Below, in pieces: positions 1 through 8,083 of a stretch of 64,000 bases of DNA. Position numbers and translations under genes: made by a program. Where the stretch lies: the NCBI RefSeq assembly GCF_026072915.1, contig NZ_AP025943.1:2046001-2110000 (forward strand), written 5' to 3'. How positions within the stretch are numbered: the stretch's first letter is position 1; every line of letters starts with the position of its first letter. The notes under the pieces were generated by a model, which searched no databases, was not told the DNA's origin, and worked only from the letters and a program-made list of their open reading frames with translations. This DNA comes from Akkermansia biwaensis (lineage in GTDB: Bacteria; Verrucomicrobiota; Verrucomicrobiia; Verrucomicrobiales; Akkermansiaceae).

Positions 1-468
1 GACAAGGCCGACAACGGAATTGAATGTTCCGTGGTGATGGAAAAGACCTCGTTCGATCCAAGAGCAGCTTTTCCGGATTTCAAGCTGGTGTTTGCCAACA
101 AGGGAAAAAAGGCTGTGCGTCTTTTTGACGACTTCTATCCCAGCAAAGGAAAAGGTCCGAATATCTCCATAAAAATATGGAGCAAGGGAAACAGAAAAAA
201 GGAGGACAGGCCCCTGGCATGGTATCTTCCCTCGTATCAAGTTGAGCGTGTGGTACATCTTATGAACTACATTACGCTGAAACCCGGAGAGAAGCATGAA
301 GTGCCCGTCAAGGATGCGTACCTGCTGCTGACCTATTTACAACCTCTGGCCAGTGGAAAAATATACGAACTGGAAGTACGTTTCCGGGACGGACATGGAG
401 ATCCGGGTACCCGGAGGGAGTATGTGGGGAAAAAGGATTTTATCGTCATTGATCAAACCCCCAGGTGA
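1..468 (+). CDS. Hypothetical protein, 5'-truncated by the window edge
   Basis: The reading frame is open from base 1, so the gene very probably starts outside the window; a GTG at 31 is only the first in-frame start visible. The 155 visible residues are rich in Lys and alternate short beta-like stretches (a strand pattern around LVFANKGKKAVRLF and later YELEVRFRDG) in the way of an immunoglobulin-like or beta-sandwich domain at the end of a secreted protein. No catalytic motif is recognised. A strong terminator follows after 20 bases, so it ends a transcription unit. It lies in an accessory patch close to a tRNA-Pro gene and an integrase remnant, which suggests variable content. Function unknown. 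Confidence 0.6.
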   Translation, partial: DKADNGIECSVVMEKTSFDPRAAFPDFKLVFANKGKKAVRLFDDFYPSKGKGPNISIKIWSKGNRKKEDRPLAWYLPSYQVERVVHLMNYITLKPGEKHEVPVKDAYLLLTYLQPLASGKIYELEVRFRDGHGDPGTRREYVGKKDFIVIDQTPR

Positions 469-486
469 ATTTGAAAAATTGGTGCC

Positions 487-518
487 GCCCCGTTCATGAA
501 GATGAGCGGGGCTTTTTA
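487..518 (+). terminator. Rho-independent terminator
   Basis: An 11-bp stem (487-497 with 502-512, one G-T pair) closes a GAAG tetraloop and is followed by five T. It ends the transcription unit of the gene stopping at 468. Confidence 0.8.
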
Positions 519-842
519 TTGCGGATTTTCAACTTGGTGCCTTTTCACGTCTTCAATTAAAGTCCCTTGGAAAGATGGCTCTGTGCTTGTTGTTGCTTTT
601 TCGTCAAGGAAAGTATCTTTATCGTAGTCATAGACGACAACGGCGTAGTTGATTACCTTATTGCCAAGAGCATTTTTTCCTCGAAATGCTTCTTGAAGTA
701 TGATTTGTCCAAGGTCTGTTTTTTTCTTACCCTTTTTGAATTTACAGGTTAATGAAACGTGCTCAAATGAGGCTGGATCGTGCAGGGTAGGTTTAATGAG
801 GGATTCTAGGAGAGGGAACCTGTAAGTTCCTTCTCCGGACAT
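516..842 (-). CDS. Hypothetical protein of the 'DPxSFEH' type
   Basis: A 108-residue protein without signal peptide or membrane segment. It carries the pattern LxDPxSFEHV followed about 30 residues later by FRGKNxxG, an arrangement I have seen in short uncharacterised bacterial proteins, usually as a C-terminal domain behind a leader or zinc ribbon. Here the start at 842 leaves almost only that domain, and the frame upstream is closed by a stop at 918-920 without another start. This may therefore be the surviving 3' part of a longer gene. It sits 20 bases downstream of the integrase remnant on the same strand, consistent with cargo of a decayed integrative element. Function unknown. Confidence 0.5.
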   Translation of the reverse strand: MSGEGTYRFPLLESLIKPTLHDPASFEHVSLTCKFKKGKKKTDLGQIILQEAFRGKNALGNKVINYAVVVYDYDKDTFLDEKATTSTEPSFQGTLIEDVKRHQVENPQ

Positions 843-861
843 GATGTTCAGAAACCTTTTT

Positions 862-1074
862 TTAAAAACAAAGAATGCTTGCTCTCTTTGCGAGAACGCG
901 GCAAGGCAACTTTTCTCTCAGCAGGATTTGTTCTTCTTCAGCCTCAGCTCTTGTTTTGTAGTGCAAGTCGGTTTTTTCCCCTGATGCTGCAAATCTGGCC
1001 GGTATTCTGATCCTGTAGAGAATTTTGCCTCCACGCTGCATCTTGAAGATGGTAAATCTGAGAGGTTTGCTCAT
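862..1074 (-). pseudogene. Remnant of a tyrosine-recombinase (phage-type) integrase, N-terminal part only
   Basis: Seventy codons starting MSKPLRFTIFK and continuing with a three-strand pattern (GGKILYRIRIPARF, then TDLHYKTRAEAEE). This resembles the arm-type DNA-binding N-terminal domain of phage-like integrases, in which a short beta-sheet is followed by a helix that handles per-residue copying of the query site. The core-binding and catalytic domains (R-H-R-Y) are absent: the frame stops at 862-864 and unrelated sequence follows. The position, immediately past the 3' end of a tRNA-Pro gene on the same strand, is the usual place for an integrase gene of an element inserted in a tRNA. I read it as the leftover of an excised or deleted element. 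An intact short DNA-binding protein is the alternative. Confidence 0.45.
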
Positions 1075-1220
1075 ATGATTTTGTACCCTTTAAGGGGTCA
1101 AATTCAATCAGTATGACACCATTTATTCACCTTAGTGAACGATATTCACATTAGTGCAGGATAACGGCAAAACGGAATTTTTAATGTGGAAAATTGATTG
1201 ATATCCAATATTTAGCCAAT

Positions 1221-1244
1221 AAAAAAGCCGCCCGAAGGCGGCTA
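1221..1244 (-). terminator. Terminator of tRNA-Pro
   Basis: On the minus strand a 7-bp stem AGCCGCC/GGCGGCT with a TTCG loop is followed by six T. It lies 7 bases after the CCA end of tRNA-Pro. Confidence 0.75.
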
Positions 1245-1250
1245 TTAAAT

Positions 1251-1327
<77 letters not shown>

Positions 1328-1421
1328 TTGATGTGGTGCGGCGCAGTCTAAGGGCGGAAAGGCGGTTTGTCCAGTTTTTTTTGTTCGCGGCGGAACTTAA
1401 TTGTGGTACGGTTCAGGGGCT

Positions 1422-1904
1422 ATGATGGATATGCTGGTGCGGCTGTATGATTTGCCCGATATTGATGATGAAGTGCAGGTCTTGAAGGAGCGGGGCATCC
1501 TGATACGGCGCCCCGGCGCTTATGAACGGCATCTGGTTGCGGATTGGGTGGGGCGCCATTTTTCCCCCAAGTGGGTGAGTGAGACGAAGACGGCTTTTGC
1601 ACGGCAGCCCATTTCCTGCTTTATTGCTACGAGGGAGAAGCAGATGATCGGGTTTGCCTGTTACGACGTGACGGCCCGGGGTTTCCTGGGGCCGATGGGC
1701 GTCGGGGAAGAGGCCCGGAAGAGCGGTGTGGGGCGGGTGTTGCTGGTTTCCGCCCTGCGCGGTTTGAGGAACATGGGGCACGCGTACGGGATTATCGGCG
1801 GTGTGGGGCCTGCTGACTTTTATGCCCGGACGGTGGGCGCTGTTCCCATTGAAGGGAGTTCCCCCGGCATTTACGTGGATATTTTGCCGGAACCGCAGGC
1901 GTGA
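1422..1904 (+). CDS. GNAT-family N-acetyltransferase
   Basis: A 160-residue protein with the GNAT fold signature. The central strand CFIATREKQMIGFACYD is followed by the acetyl-CoA pyrophosphate-binding motif A around GPMGVGEEARKSGVGRVLL (Q/R-x-x-G-x-G/A type), then a helix and a late GPADFYART segment typical of motif B. The family transfers acetyl from acetyl-CoA to an amine; the substrate cannot be told from the sequence. I chose the ATG at 1422; a TTG at 1401 extends it by seven residues, and ATG 1425 is also possible. It has no obvious operon partner: tRNA-Pro is divergent upstream and the nitroreductase is convergent downstream. Cytoplasmic. Confidence 0.8.
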   Translation: MMDMLVRLYDLPDIDDEVQVLKERGILIRRPGAYERHLVADWVGRHFSPKWVSETKTAFARQPISCFIATREKQMIGFACYDVTARGFLGPMGVGEEARKSGVGRVLLVSALRGLRNMGHAYGIIGGVGPADFYARTVGAVPIEGSSPGIYVDILPEPQA

Positions 1905-2118
1905 GGTTTTGATCTGCGCATCGTTTACGTTTTGTTTTTTTGAATGGCTTCGGAATCGCCTGCCATCCGGAAAGGAAAAAGAAAGGTGCGGGGAGCGGGC
2001 GGAAGAGTGGAGGCGTTTCCATCAGGTTGAAAGCAGGGGTAGGGAACGGATTCAGGAGAATCCTGCACCGGAGGGTGTTGGGCCGGCCCGGAGGGAGTAG
2101 AGATATGCATCATGTGCA

Positions 2119-2153
2119 TAAAAAACACCCCGCCATTTTCATTTGCGGGGTGT
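2119..2153 (-). terminator. Terminator of the nitroreductase gene
   Basis: On the minus strand a perfect 9-bp stem (2145-2153 with 2125-2133, GC-rich) with an 11-base loop runs into six T. I see nothing else in the 300 bases between the two convergent genes (1905-2205). Confidence 0.8.
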
Positions 2154-2205
2154 CTGGCTGAATGCCGGGAGGGCATTCCATGTGCACGCCTTTTGGGACA
2201 GGCTG

Positions 2206-2796
2206 TTATTTGTCCTGTTGATAGCCTACCGGGTGGCAGAGCATGACGGTTTGCGGGGCTTTGAGTTTCAGCGCCGCTTGCAGAGCGTTCTTGTCCATGC
2301 TGCCTTTCGGGTAGGTCGCCAGGCCCGTGCCGGAGCAGAAGAGGGAGATGTTCTGGGAGACGATTCCCGCATCCATCGCCGCCCAGGGTTCGGCCGTGTC
2401 CGTTACTAGGATGAGGCAGACGGGCGCATCGGCCGGCCGGGCGTCTCCGTCGCTGACGGGAACCAGGGCATGCGCCTTGTGGTCGTACAGATAGGAGGCG
2501 TCCTTGGTGCATACATAGATTTTGACGTCCTGCCGGTTCATGGCGGATGGAGCCGTGCGCTTTCCGGAGTCGGCCCGGTTGATGCCGTTGGCCGCCCAGA
2601 CGAGGTCGGAGAGGTCTTTCTGAGAGAGCATTTTATCCGAACAGCTGCGGATGGATTGCCTGTCCGACAGGGCTTTCATGACTGCGGAGCCGCGCGTCAG
2701 GTCCGGCTGGTCCAGCTTGATGGTTTCCGCCGCCTGGAGCAGGGCGGTTCCGGCCAGTCCCAGGGAAACAATAAGAGGAAGGAGGTGTTTTTTCAT
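2206..2796 (-). CDS. Exported nitroreductase-family (SagB-type) protein
   Basis: A 196-residue protein with a clear signal peptide (MKKHLLPLIVSLGLAGTALLQA, cleavage near residue 22). The mature part matches the SagB-type branch of the FMN-dependent nitroreductase family. It has the R-x-S-x-R-like phosphate-binding start DRQSIRS, the LSQKDLSDLVWAANGINR segment and the RTAPSAMN block where the family binds FMN, then the late SQNISLFCSGTGLATYPKG helix. These enzymes oxidise or reduce small aromatic or heterocyclic substrates; SagB members also act on peptides. An exported FMN enzyme is slightly unusual, since cofactor loading must happen before or after export, for example through the Tat route, but no twin-arginine is present. 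Substrate unknown. Divergent from rpsA. Confidence 0.75.
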   Translation of the reverse strand: MKKHLLPLIVSLGLAGTALLQAAETIKLDQPDLTRGSAVMKALSDRQSIRSCSDKMLSQKDLSDLVWAANGINRADSGKRTAPSAMNRQDVKIYVCTKDASYLYDHKAHALVPVSDGDARPADAPVCLILVTDTAEPWAAMDAGIVSQNISLFCSGTGLATYPKGSMDKNALQAALKLKAPQTVMLCHPVGYQQDK

Positions 2797-2975
2797 GTTA
2801 CGGAAGTGCAGGGGTTATGGAATGGAGGGGAAGGATTCCCTCATTGCGAGAATTTAACATGGGAACGTGCCCTCTCAAGGCTTTTCTGCGCCCTGTTTTT
2901 CAGGAGCGTTTCCACGGGGGAGAGAACGGGGCGGGAAAGTCTTCATGCCAGCGGAGAGTTTTTTCAAGAAAAGCC

Positions 2976-3003
2976 TTGAGTTTTTATAGAGAACTGCTAT
3001 TGA
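2976..3003 (+). promoter_or_regulatory. Candidate sigma-70 promoter for rpsA
   Basis: TTGAGT and TATTGA separated by 16 bases, about 100 bases upstream of the rpsA start. Positions only match the consensus moderately. The rest of the 310-base region between the divergent nitroreductase gene and rpsA shows no gene. Confidence 0.3.
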
Positions 3004-3106
3004 AAGCGACCGATTTTTCGCCCGGCGGGGGAAGGCGCCCCGATTGCCCGCCGGCCAACCAGGGGCCATGAGAAAAATCGCCAATACTAACTCATCAACC
3101 ATTTAA

Positions 3107-4795
3107 ATGAGCACAACTGAACTGGCGGAGCTGATTGACAGCAAGTTCCGCGAATTACGAGAAGGTTCCATCGTTACCGGAACCATCCAGGAAATCCGTC
3201 CCCAAGTCGTTTTGGTGGACATCGGCTACAAGTCCGAAGGCGCTATTTCCATTTCCGAGTTTGAAGACGAGGAGATCGAAGTAGGGGACCAGATCGAGGT
3301 CCTTCTTGAACGCCTCGAAAACGACGAAGGTATCGTCGTCCTTTCCAAGGAAAAAGCCGCCCATAAGCAGAATTGGGACAAGATCGTGGGCGTGTACCGC
3401 GACGGCGGCCTGGTCAAGGGCAAAGTGAAGAGCGTCGTCAAGGGCGGCCTGATGGTCAACGTTGGCGTGGAAGCCTTCCTGCCCGGTTCCCAGGTGGATA
3501 TCATTCCCCCGCGCGACCTGAACGAGTATGTCGGCAAGGTTTACGAGTTCAAGATCGTCAAGGTGAACGACGACCGCAAGAATATCGTTCTTTCCCGCCG
3601 CGAAGTGATCGAAGCCGAACGCGCCGACCAGCGCCAGCGCTTCCTTGAAACCGTCAAGGAAGGCGACAAGGTGGAAGGCCTCGTGAAGAATATTACGGAC
3701 TTCGGCGCTTTCGTGGACCTCCGCGGCATGGACGGCCTGCTCCACATTACGGACATGAGCTGGGGCCGCGTGAACCATCCGAGCGAAATGCTCCACATCG
3801 GCCAGTCCCTGGAAGTCGTGATTCTGGAAGTGGACCGCGACAAGGAACGCGTTTCCCTGGGCCTGAAGCAGATGACGGACAATCCCTGGGCGGACATCGA
3901 ACGCAAGTACCCGATCAATTCCCAGGTCAAGGGCCGCGTGACGAAGCTCCTGCCTTACGGCGCCTTCGTGGAGCTGGAAAAAGGCGTGGAAGGCCTCGTT
4001 CACGTTTCCGAACTGTCCTGGGTCAAGAGAATCACCCGTCCGAGCGACGTGCTGAAACTGGACCAGGAGATCGAAGCCGTTGTGCTTTCCATTTCCGTCA
4101 AGGAACAGAAGATTTCCCTCGGCGTCCGCCAGCTGGAAGACAATCCCTGGGCGGATATCGAATCCCGCTTCCCGATCGGTACCGTTATCAAGGGCCAGGT
4201 CCGCAACCTTACTCCCTACGGCGCCTTTGTGGGCCTGGAAGAAGGCATCGACGGCATGATCCACGTGTCCGACATGAGCTGGACCCGCAAGATCAACCAC
4301 CCCTCCGAAGTGCTCAAGAAGGGCGACGAAGTGGAAGCCATCGTTCTGGAAATCAAGAAGGAAGACCAGCGTGTCTCCCTTGGCATCAAGCAGCTTGAGT
4401 CCGATCCGTGGGAATCCATCAACGACCGCTTCAAGGTGGGCGACATGGTGAGCGGCCAGGTGGCCAAGATCGCCAGCTTCGGCGCCTTTGTGAATCTGGA
4501 CGGCGACATCGACGGCCTGATCCACATTTCCCAGCTGAGCGAAGACCATGTGGAACGCGTGAAGGACGTGATCAAGGTGGGTGATGAAATCACCGCCCGC
4601 GTGATCAAGGTGGACAGCATCGAACGCCGTATCGGCCTTTCCATCAAGGCCGTCAATTACGACACCGAACAGCTCCGCCGTGAAACCGCTTCCTTTGAAG
4701 CCCTCCGCCCGAGCAGCGACATGGTCGGCCTGGAACACGCCTTCAATCTGGCTACCCGTGAAAACGAAGAATGGAGCCCCTCTGAAGAGAAGTAA
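3107..4795 (+). CDS. rpsA: 30S ribosomal protein S1
   Basis: A 562-residue protein made of six consecutive S1 (OB-fold) RNA-binding repeats, at roughly residues 19-88, 102-167, 187-257, 272-341, 358-429 and 444-514. Repeats 3 to 5 carry the strong form GAFV-(D/E)LxxG-(M/V)(D/E)G-LxH-(I/V)-S and are linked by the recurrent DNPWADIE spacer. Length and domain count match the long six-repeat S1 of Gram-negative bacteria. S1 sits on the small subunit and unfolds and holds mRNA leaders during initiation, which matters here because many leaders in this window lack a Shine-Dalgarno sequence. The rpsA leader itself also lacks one. A strong terminator follows, so the gene is probably monocistronic. Confidence 0.97.
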   Translation: MSTTELAELIDSKFRELREGSIVTGTIQEIRPQVVLVDIGYKSEGAISISEFEDEEIEVGDQIEVLLERLENDEGIVVLSKEKAAHKQNWDKIVGVYRDGGLVKGKVKSVVKGGLMVNVGVEAFLPGSQVDIIPPRDLNEYVGKVYEFKIVKVNDDRKNIVLSRREVIEAERADQRQRFLETVKEGDKVEGLVKNITDFGAFVDLRGMDGLLHITDMSWGRVNHPSEMLHIGQSLEVVILEVDRDKERVSLGLKQMTDNPWADIERKYPINSQVKGRVTKLLPYGAFVELEKGVEGLVHVSELSWVKRITRPSDVLKLDQEIEAVVLSISVKEQKISLGVRQLEDNPWADIESRFPIGTVIKGQVRNLTPYGAFVGLEEGIDGMIHVSDMSWTRKINHPSEVLKKGDEVEAIVLEIKKEDQRVSLGIKQLESDPWESINDRFKVGDMVSGQVAKIASFGAFVNLDGDIDGLIHISQLSEDHVERVKDVIKVGDEITARVIKVDSIERRIGLSIKAVNYDTEQLRRETASFEALRPSSDMVGLEHAFNLATRENEEWSPSEEK

Positions 4796-4825
4796 GCTTC
4801 ACTCCGTTTTACACTGATTGATTTG

Positions 4826-4862
4826 GCCGCCGCGGATGTTCTGTCCGCGGCGGCTTTTTTTT
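4826..4862 (+). terminator. Terminator of rpsA
   Basis: An 11-bp GC-rich perfect stem (4826-4836 with 4844-4854), 7-base loop and a run of eight T. Confidence 0.92.
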
Positions 4863-4895
4863 CTAATTCTAAATAAGGCTGGAAAAAATCTTGAG

Positions 4896-4921
4896 TTAGT
4901 TCCGCCTAAGGGGTTAACTAA
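4896..4921 (+). promoter_or_regulatory. Inverted repeat upstream of the DtxR-type gene, candidate operator
   Basis: TTAGTT (4896-4901) and AACTAA (4916-4921) form a 6-bp inverted repeat. Within it TTAGTTCCGCCTAA also follows the TTAG...CCTAA layout of known DtxR/IdeR boxes. The repeat ends 11 bases before the start codon of the metalloregulator gene at 4933, so autoregulation is an obvious guess. Inference from position and resemblance only. Confidence 0.45.
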
Positions 4922-4932
4922 TCTCTCACACC

Positions 4933-5334
4933 ATGCTGGAACTTACCAAGAGCAATGAAGATTACCTGGAGGCCATCGGTCTGCTGTCTGAGAAGAGCGG
5001 CACAGCCCAGGTGCGGGATATTGCGGAAATGCTCAAGGTGAAGATGCCTTCCGTGACTTCCGCCGTGAAGCAGCTGGCGGACATGGGCCTGGTGGAATAC
5101 ACGCAGTATGCCCCCGTCAAGCTGACTCCACAGGGGCGCAGAATCGCGGGCAAGATCATCGTCAGCCACGGCATTTTGTTTGATTTCCTGCGTGAAGAAC
5201 TCGCCCTGTCGGAGGAACGGGCCAATGAGGTTGCCTGCCAGATTGAGCACATCATGACTTTTGAGGAGATTGAACGGCTCAAGTCCTGCCGTATTCGCCC
5301 GTTTGCGGGCGGTGTGGAAAACGGAGGCAGATAG
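4933..5334 (+). CDS. DtxR/MntR-family metal-dependent transcriptional regulator
   Basis: A 133-residue protein with the N-terminal winged helix (residues 7-70; recognition helix region KMPSVTSAVKQLADMG) and the helical metal-binding and dimerisation domain. It lacks the C-terminal SH3-like domain of DtxR, so in length it is MntR-like. By alignment the metal ligands would be Asp10, Glu13, His79, Cys102, Glu105 and His106. Asp at position 10 is the MntR (manganese) choice, whereas Cys in the ACQIEH block is the DtxR/IdeR (iron) choice, so metal preference is unclear. No transporter gene is adjacent; targets must lie elsewhere. A 6-bp inverted repeat just upstream suggests autoregulation. There is no Shine-Dalgarno. 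Confidence 0.85.
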   Translation: MLELTKSNEDYLEAIGLLSEKSGTAQVRDIAEMLKVKMPSVTSAVKQLADMGLVEYTQYAPVKLTPQGRRIAGKIIVSHGILFDFLREELALSEERANEVACQIEHIMTFEEIERLKSCRIRPFAGGVENGGR

Positions 5335-5752
5335 GGTGTCTTGATCCGGGGGTGGAACTGCAAGGTTCGCGTCCTTGTAAAGGAGACTGGGAATTCCGTT
5401 TTTGTGGAGGGGGATTGAGGTTTTACGGGCGAAAGAGGCTTTCCGCAGGACATTTTCAGATTGAAATAGGGAAAGAGGGGAAGAGGAGGATTCCTGTTTT
5501 CCATGGCAGGATTTTACGAGTTACGGAAGGCGGGCAAGAAAATTTTCTTCTCCCGGGTTTCAGGGGAGTTTTTTCGCCATGAAAGTCCGGAGCTTTTCCG
5601 TCCCGGGTTCCGGGAGTGCGGGAATGGAAGGAAGTATTGGAGGGGCAGGGCTGGTTCTCGTATGGCCATTTGCCGGCTCATGGCGCGGGATGACTTGAAG
5701 GCACGGCATTTTGCCCTTTTCCGCTTGTCTGATTCATGGTAGGTTCCCGCGC
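5335..5752. other. Intergenic stretch before prfB
   Basis: About 420 bases without a convincing gene. Short open frames here have no start signal or recognisable protein features. I see no clear terminator for the regulator gene; a promoter for prfB must lie here but no strong -35/-10 pair stands out. Confidence 0.5.
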
Positions 5753-6872
5753 ATGGATCCCCATATCGCTGCAGATCTCTCGGCGCTCGACACGGCTGCC
5801 TTGCACAGCCGTCTTTCCGAGCTCGGGAGCTATCTTTGACTTGGACGGCATACAAAAACGAGTAGCCGAGTTGGACGAACGCATGAGCGCCCCGGATTTT
5901 TGGGATGACCAGAACGCCGCGCGGGCGCTGATGGCGGAAGTGAATCCCCTGAAGCACAGGATGGAGGCGTTTTCCTCCCTGAAGTCCCGCCTGGAAGATA
6001 TAGACGCCACAATTGAACTGGCCCAGGAGGCGGATGACGACGACCTGGGACGCGAGGCTGTGGAAGAGTTCGGCAAATGGGAGAAGTCCCTCGCCGATTT
6101 TGAGCTGCTGACCCTGCTGAACGCTCCGCAGGACCAGGCTTCCTGTTATTTGACGATTCACGCCGGAGCCGGCGGCACGGAGGCCTGCGACTGGGCATCC
6201 ATGCTGCTGCGCATGTATATGCGCTGGTGCGAACGCCGCGGCTTTACGGTGACTTATCTGGAAAGTACGGACGGCGACGATGCCGGCATCCGTTCCGTGA
6301 CCGTGAAGGTGGACGGGGAGTATGCCTACGGTTATTTGAAGAACGAACGCGGCATTCACCGCCTGGTGCGCATTTCCCCCTTTGATTCCGCCGGAAAGAG
6401 GCACACTTCCTTTGCGTCCCTGGACGCCACGCCGGAGGTTTCCGATTCCATCAACATCGAGATTCTGGACAAGGATTTGAAGGTGGATACCTACCGTTCC
6501 GGCGGCAAGGGCGGCCAGAACGTGAACAAGGTGGAAACCGCCGTGCGCATCACGCACATTCCTTCCGGAGTGATCGTGGCCTGCCAGAACGAACGCAGCC
6601 AGCTGCGCAACAAGGAAGAGGCCATGAACATGTTGCGCGCCAAGCTGTACCAGATTGAGGAAGACAAGAAGCAGGCTGAGGCGGACCGCCAGTACAGCGA
6701 GAAAGGAGACATCGGCTGGGGCAACCAGATCCGGTCCTATGTGTTCCAGCCTTATCAAATGGTGAAGGACCTGCGCACGGGCGTGGAGTCCGGCAACATT
6801 CAGGACGTGATGGACGGCAACCTGGACCCCTTTATTGAGGCCATGCTGCGCGGCCACAAGCGCGACCGCTGA
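5753..6872 (+). CDS. prfB: Peptide chain release factor 2, expressed by programmed +1 frameshift
   Basis: RF2 recognises UGA and UAA stop codons and triggers peptide release. The gene is split over two frames: ATG 5753 opens 28 codons that end in TGA at 5837-5839, and the protein continues in the +1 frame from GAC 5838, giving about 372 residues. The catalytic GGQ is at residues 253-255 (E. coli RF2 has it at 250-252), and the stop-codon-reading SPF tripeptide sits in RISPFDSAGKR, which distinguishes RF2 from RF1. The in-frame UGA makes synthesis self-limiting. Twelve bases separate it from trmD, so the two may be cotranscribed. A start at 5736 in the other frame would skip the frameshift and gives an N-terminus unlike the family. 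Confidence 0.95.
5831..5840 (+). promoter_or_regulatory. prfB programmed +1 frameshift site
   Basis: TAT CTT TGA C, the classical RF2 slippery site: the Leu tRNA on CTT moves one base forward on CTTT when release at UGA is slow. A G-rich stretch (CGGGAG) lies a few bases upstream, where E. coli has an internal Shine-Dalgarno stimulator, but the match is weaker here. Confidence 0.93.
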
Positions 6873-6884
6873 CGTTTTCCCTTT

Positions 6885-7604
6885 ATGTCTGCCGCTCTGA
6901 CCATAGACGTTCTTTCCCTGTTTCCGGAGATGGTGGAAGCCCCCCTGGCGGGGAGCATCCTCGGCAAGGCCCGTGAAAAGGGCCTTGTGGAGGTGCGCTG
7001 CCACAATATCAGGGATTGGACGAAGGACAGGCACCGCAAGACGGACGATTATCTTTGCGGAGGCGGACAGGGGATGCTGCTGAAGCCGGAACCTATTTTC
7101 GCCGCCGTGGAGGAACTCAGGCGCCCGGAAACGCGGGTGGTGCTGATGACTCCGCAGGGGAGGACGTTCAACCAGGACCTGGCCGGGGAGCTGGCCGCTT
7201 CCGGCGGCCATCTCATCATTCTTTGCGGCCATTACGAGGGGGTGGATCACCGCGTGGTGGAGGAACTGGTGGACGTGGAATTGTCCATCGGGGACTACAT
7301 CCTGACCAACGGAGCCATAGCCGCCGTCGTGGTCATTGACGCCGTGGCGCGGCTGATTCCCGGGGTCCTGGGGGATGAACGTTCTTCCGTGGAGGAGTCT
7401 TTTTCCAACGGTTTGCTGGAGGCTCCCGCCTACACCAAGCCGAATGAGTTCCGCGGCCTGTCCGTTCCGGAAATCCTGCTGAGCGGCAACCATCCCGCCA
7501 TTGAGAGATGGAAGCATGAACGGTCCCTGGAACGTACGCGCCTGAACCGTCCGGATTTATGGCGGGCATGGGTGGAGGCGCATCCGGAGGACGGCGCCAG
7601 GTGA
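6885..7604 (+). CDS. trmD: tRNA (guanine-N1-)-methyltransferase
   Basis: A 239-residue SPOUT-class enzyme that methylates N1 of G37 next to the anticodon in tRNAs for Leu, Pro and Arg, preventing frameshifts. Visible hallmarks are the N-terminal IDVLSLFPEM, the GGGQGMLLKPEP loop, the knot region with LCGHYEGVDHRVVE and IGDYILTNGAIAA, and the late GLSVPEILLSGNHPAIERW segment that recognises the tRNA. Length is normal for the family. The start follows the prfB stop by 12 bases. In many bacteria trmD sits with rpsP and rplS; here those partners are absent and prfB is upstream instead. Confidence 0.96.
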   Translation: MSAALTIDVLSLFPEMVEAPLAGSILGKAREKGLVEVRCHNIRDWTKDRHRKTDDYLCGGGQGMLLKPEPIFAAVEELRRPETRVVLMTPQGRTFNQDLAGELAASGGHLIILCGHYEGVDHRVVEELVDVELSIGDYILTNGAIAAVVVIDAVARLIPGVLGDERSSVEESFSNGLLEAPAYTKPNEFRGLSVPEILLSGNHPAIERWKHERSLERTRLNRPDLWRAWVEAHPEDGAR

Positions 7605-7632
7605 GATATTTGGCCGTCGCGTCAAATTTCTC

Positions 7633-7661
7633 TTGCCAAGAGGGGGGGCTTCCGTTATAAG
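7633..7661 (+). promoter_or_regulatory. Sigma-70-type promoter for the small basic protein gene
   Basis: TTGCCA (7633-7638), 17-base spacer, TATAAG (7656-7661). Near-consensus; the start codon follows 66 bases after the -10 box. Confidence 0.65.
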
Positions 7662-7727
7662 ACCTCGCCTGCCACCGTGAGGGTGGTGTAAAGCACCTTT
7701 CTGAACCTTTTACGAAATCACAAGATC

Positions 7728-7883
7728 ATGTCCAAGCATTCCAGCCTCAAAGCAACCGGTACCGTAGGCGGCAAGCGTTCCGTCCTGAAGCGTTTCGAAC
7801 GCGTCAAGCTCCTCAAGGAACGCGGTGAATGGAAGAAGGGCCAAAGCCCCCTCGGCCTGCCGAAGACCAAGCATGAAGCTTAA
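7728..7883 (+). CDS. Small basic protein conserved in Verrucomicrobia and Chlamydiae
   Basis: A 51-residue, strongly basic protein: MSKHSSLKATGTVGGKRS, then VLKRFERVKLLKERGEW and a Lys-rich tail. The central VLKRFER-(V/I)-xxLK motif and the tiny size match the family named simply small basic protein in Chlamydiae and Verrucomicrobia. Its role is not established; charge and size suggest binding to RNA, possibly the ribosome. It has its own good promoter and a strong terminator, so it is an independent and probably highly expressed gene. There is no Shine-Dalgarno before the ATG. It is too short for most gene-length cut-offs. Confidence 0.85.
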   Translation: MSKHSSLKATGTVGGKRSVLKRFERVKLLKERGEWKKGQSPLGLPKTKHEA

Positions 7884-7953
7884 GCCTGACAGTGTTTCCG
7901 CCGGGATTTTCCCTCTGCGGGGCTGTTATGGCGCATCATTTTCCTAATACAGG

Positions 7954-7991
7954 AAGCCTCTCGGATGTCTATAAACCGGGAGGCTTTTTTC
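7954..7991 (+). terminator. Terminator of the small basic protein gene
   Basis: An 11-bp stem (7954-7964 with 7976-7986, one wobble) closes an 11-base loop and is followed by a T run. Confidence 0.85.
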
Positions 7992-8083
7992 TTCTGGCGG
8001 AACTTTTTCCCTTGGAAAACGTGTTCTGCCGGCAAAACAAACAAATAAAAAACATCCGCTGAGATAGCGGACATTACATCGAT

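Noticed and set aside
3155-4738. 527-codon antisense frame over rpsA
   Set aside because: Shadow of S1 codon usage; no start signal or recognisable domain, and the sense frame is certain.
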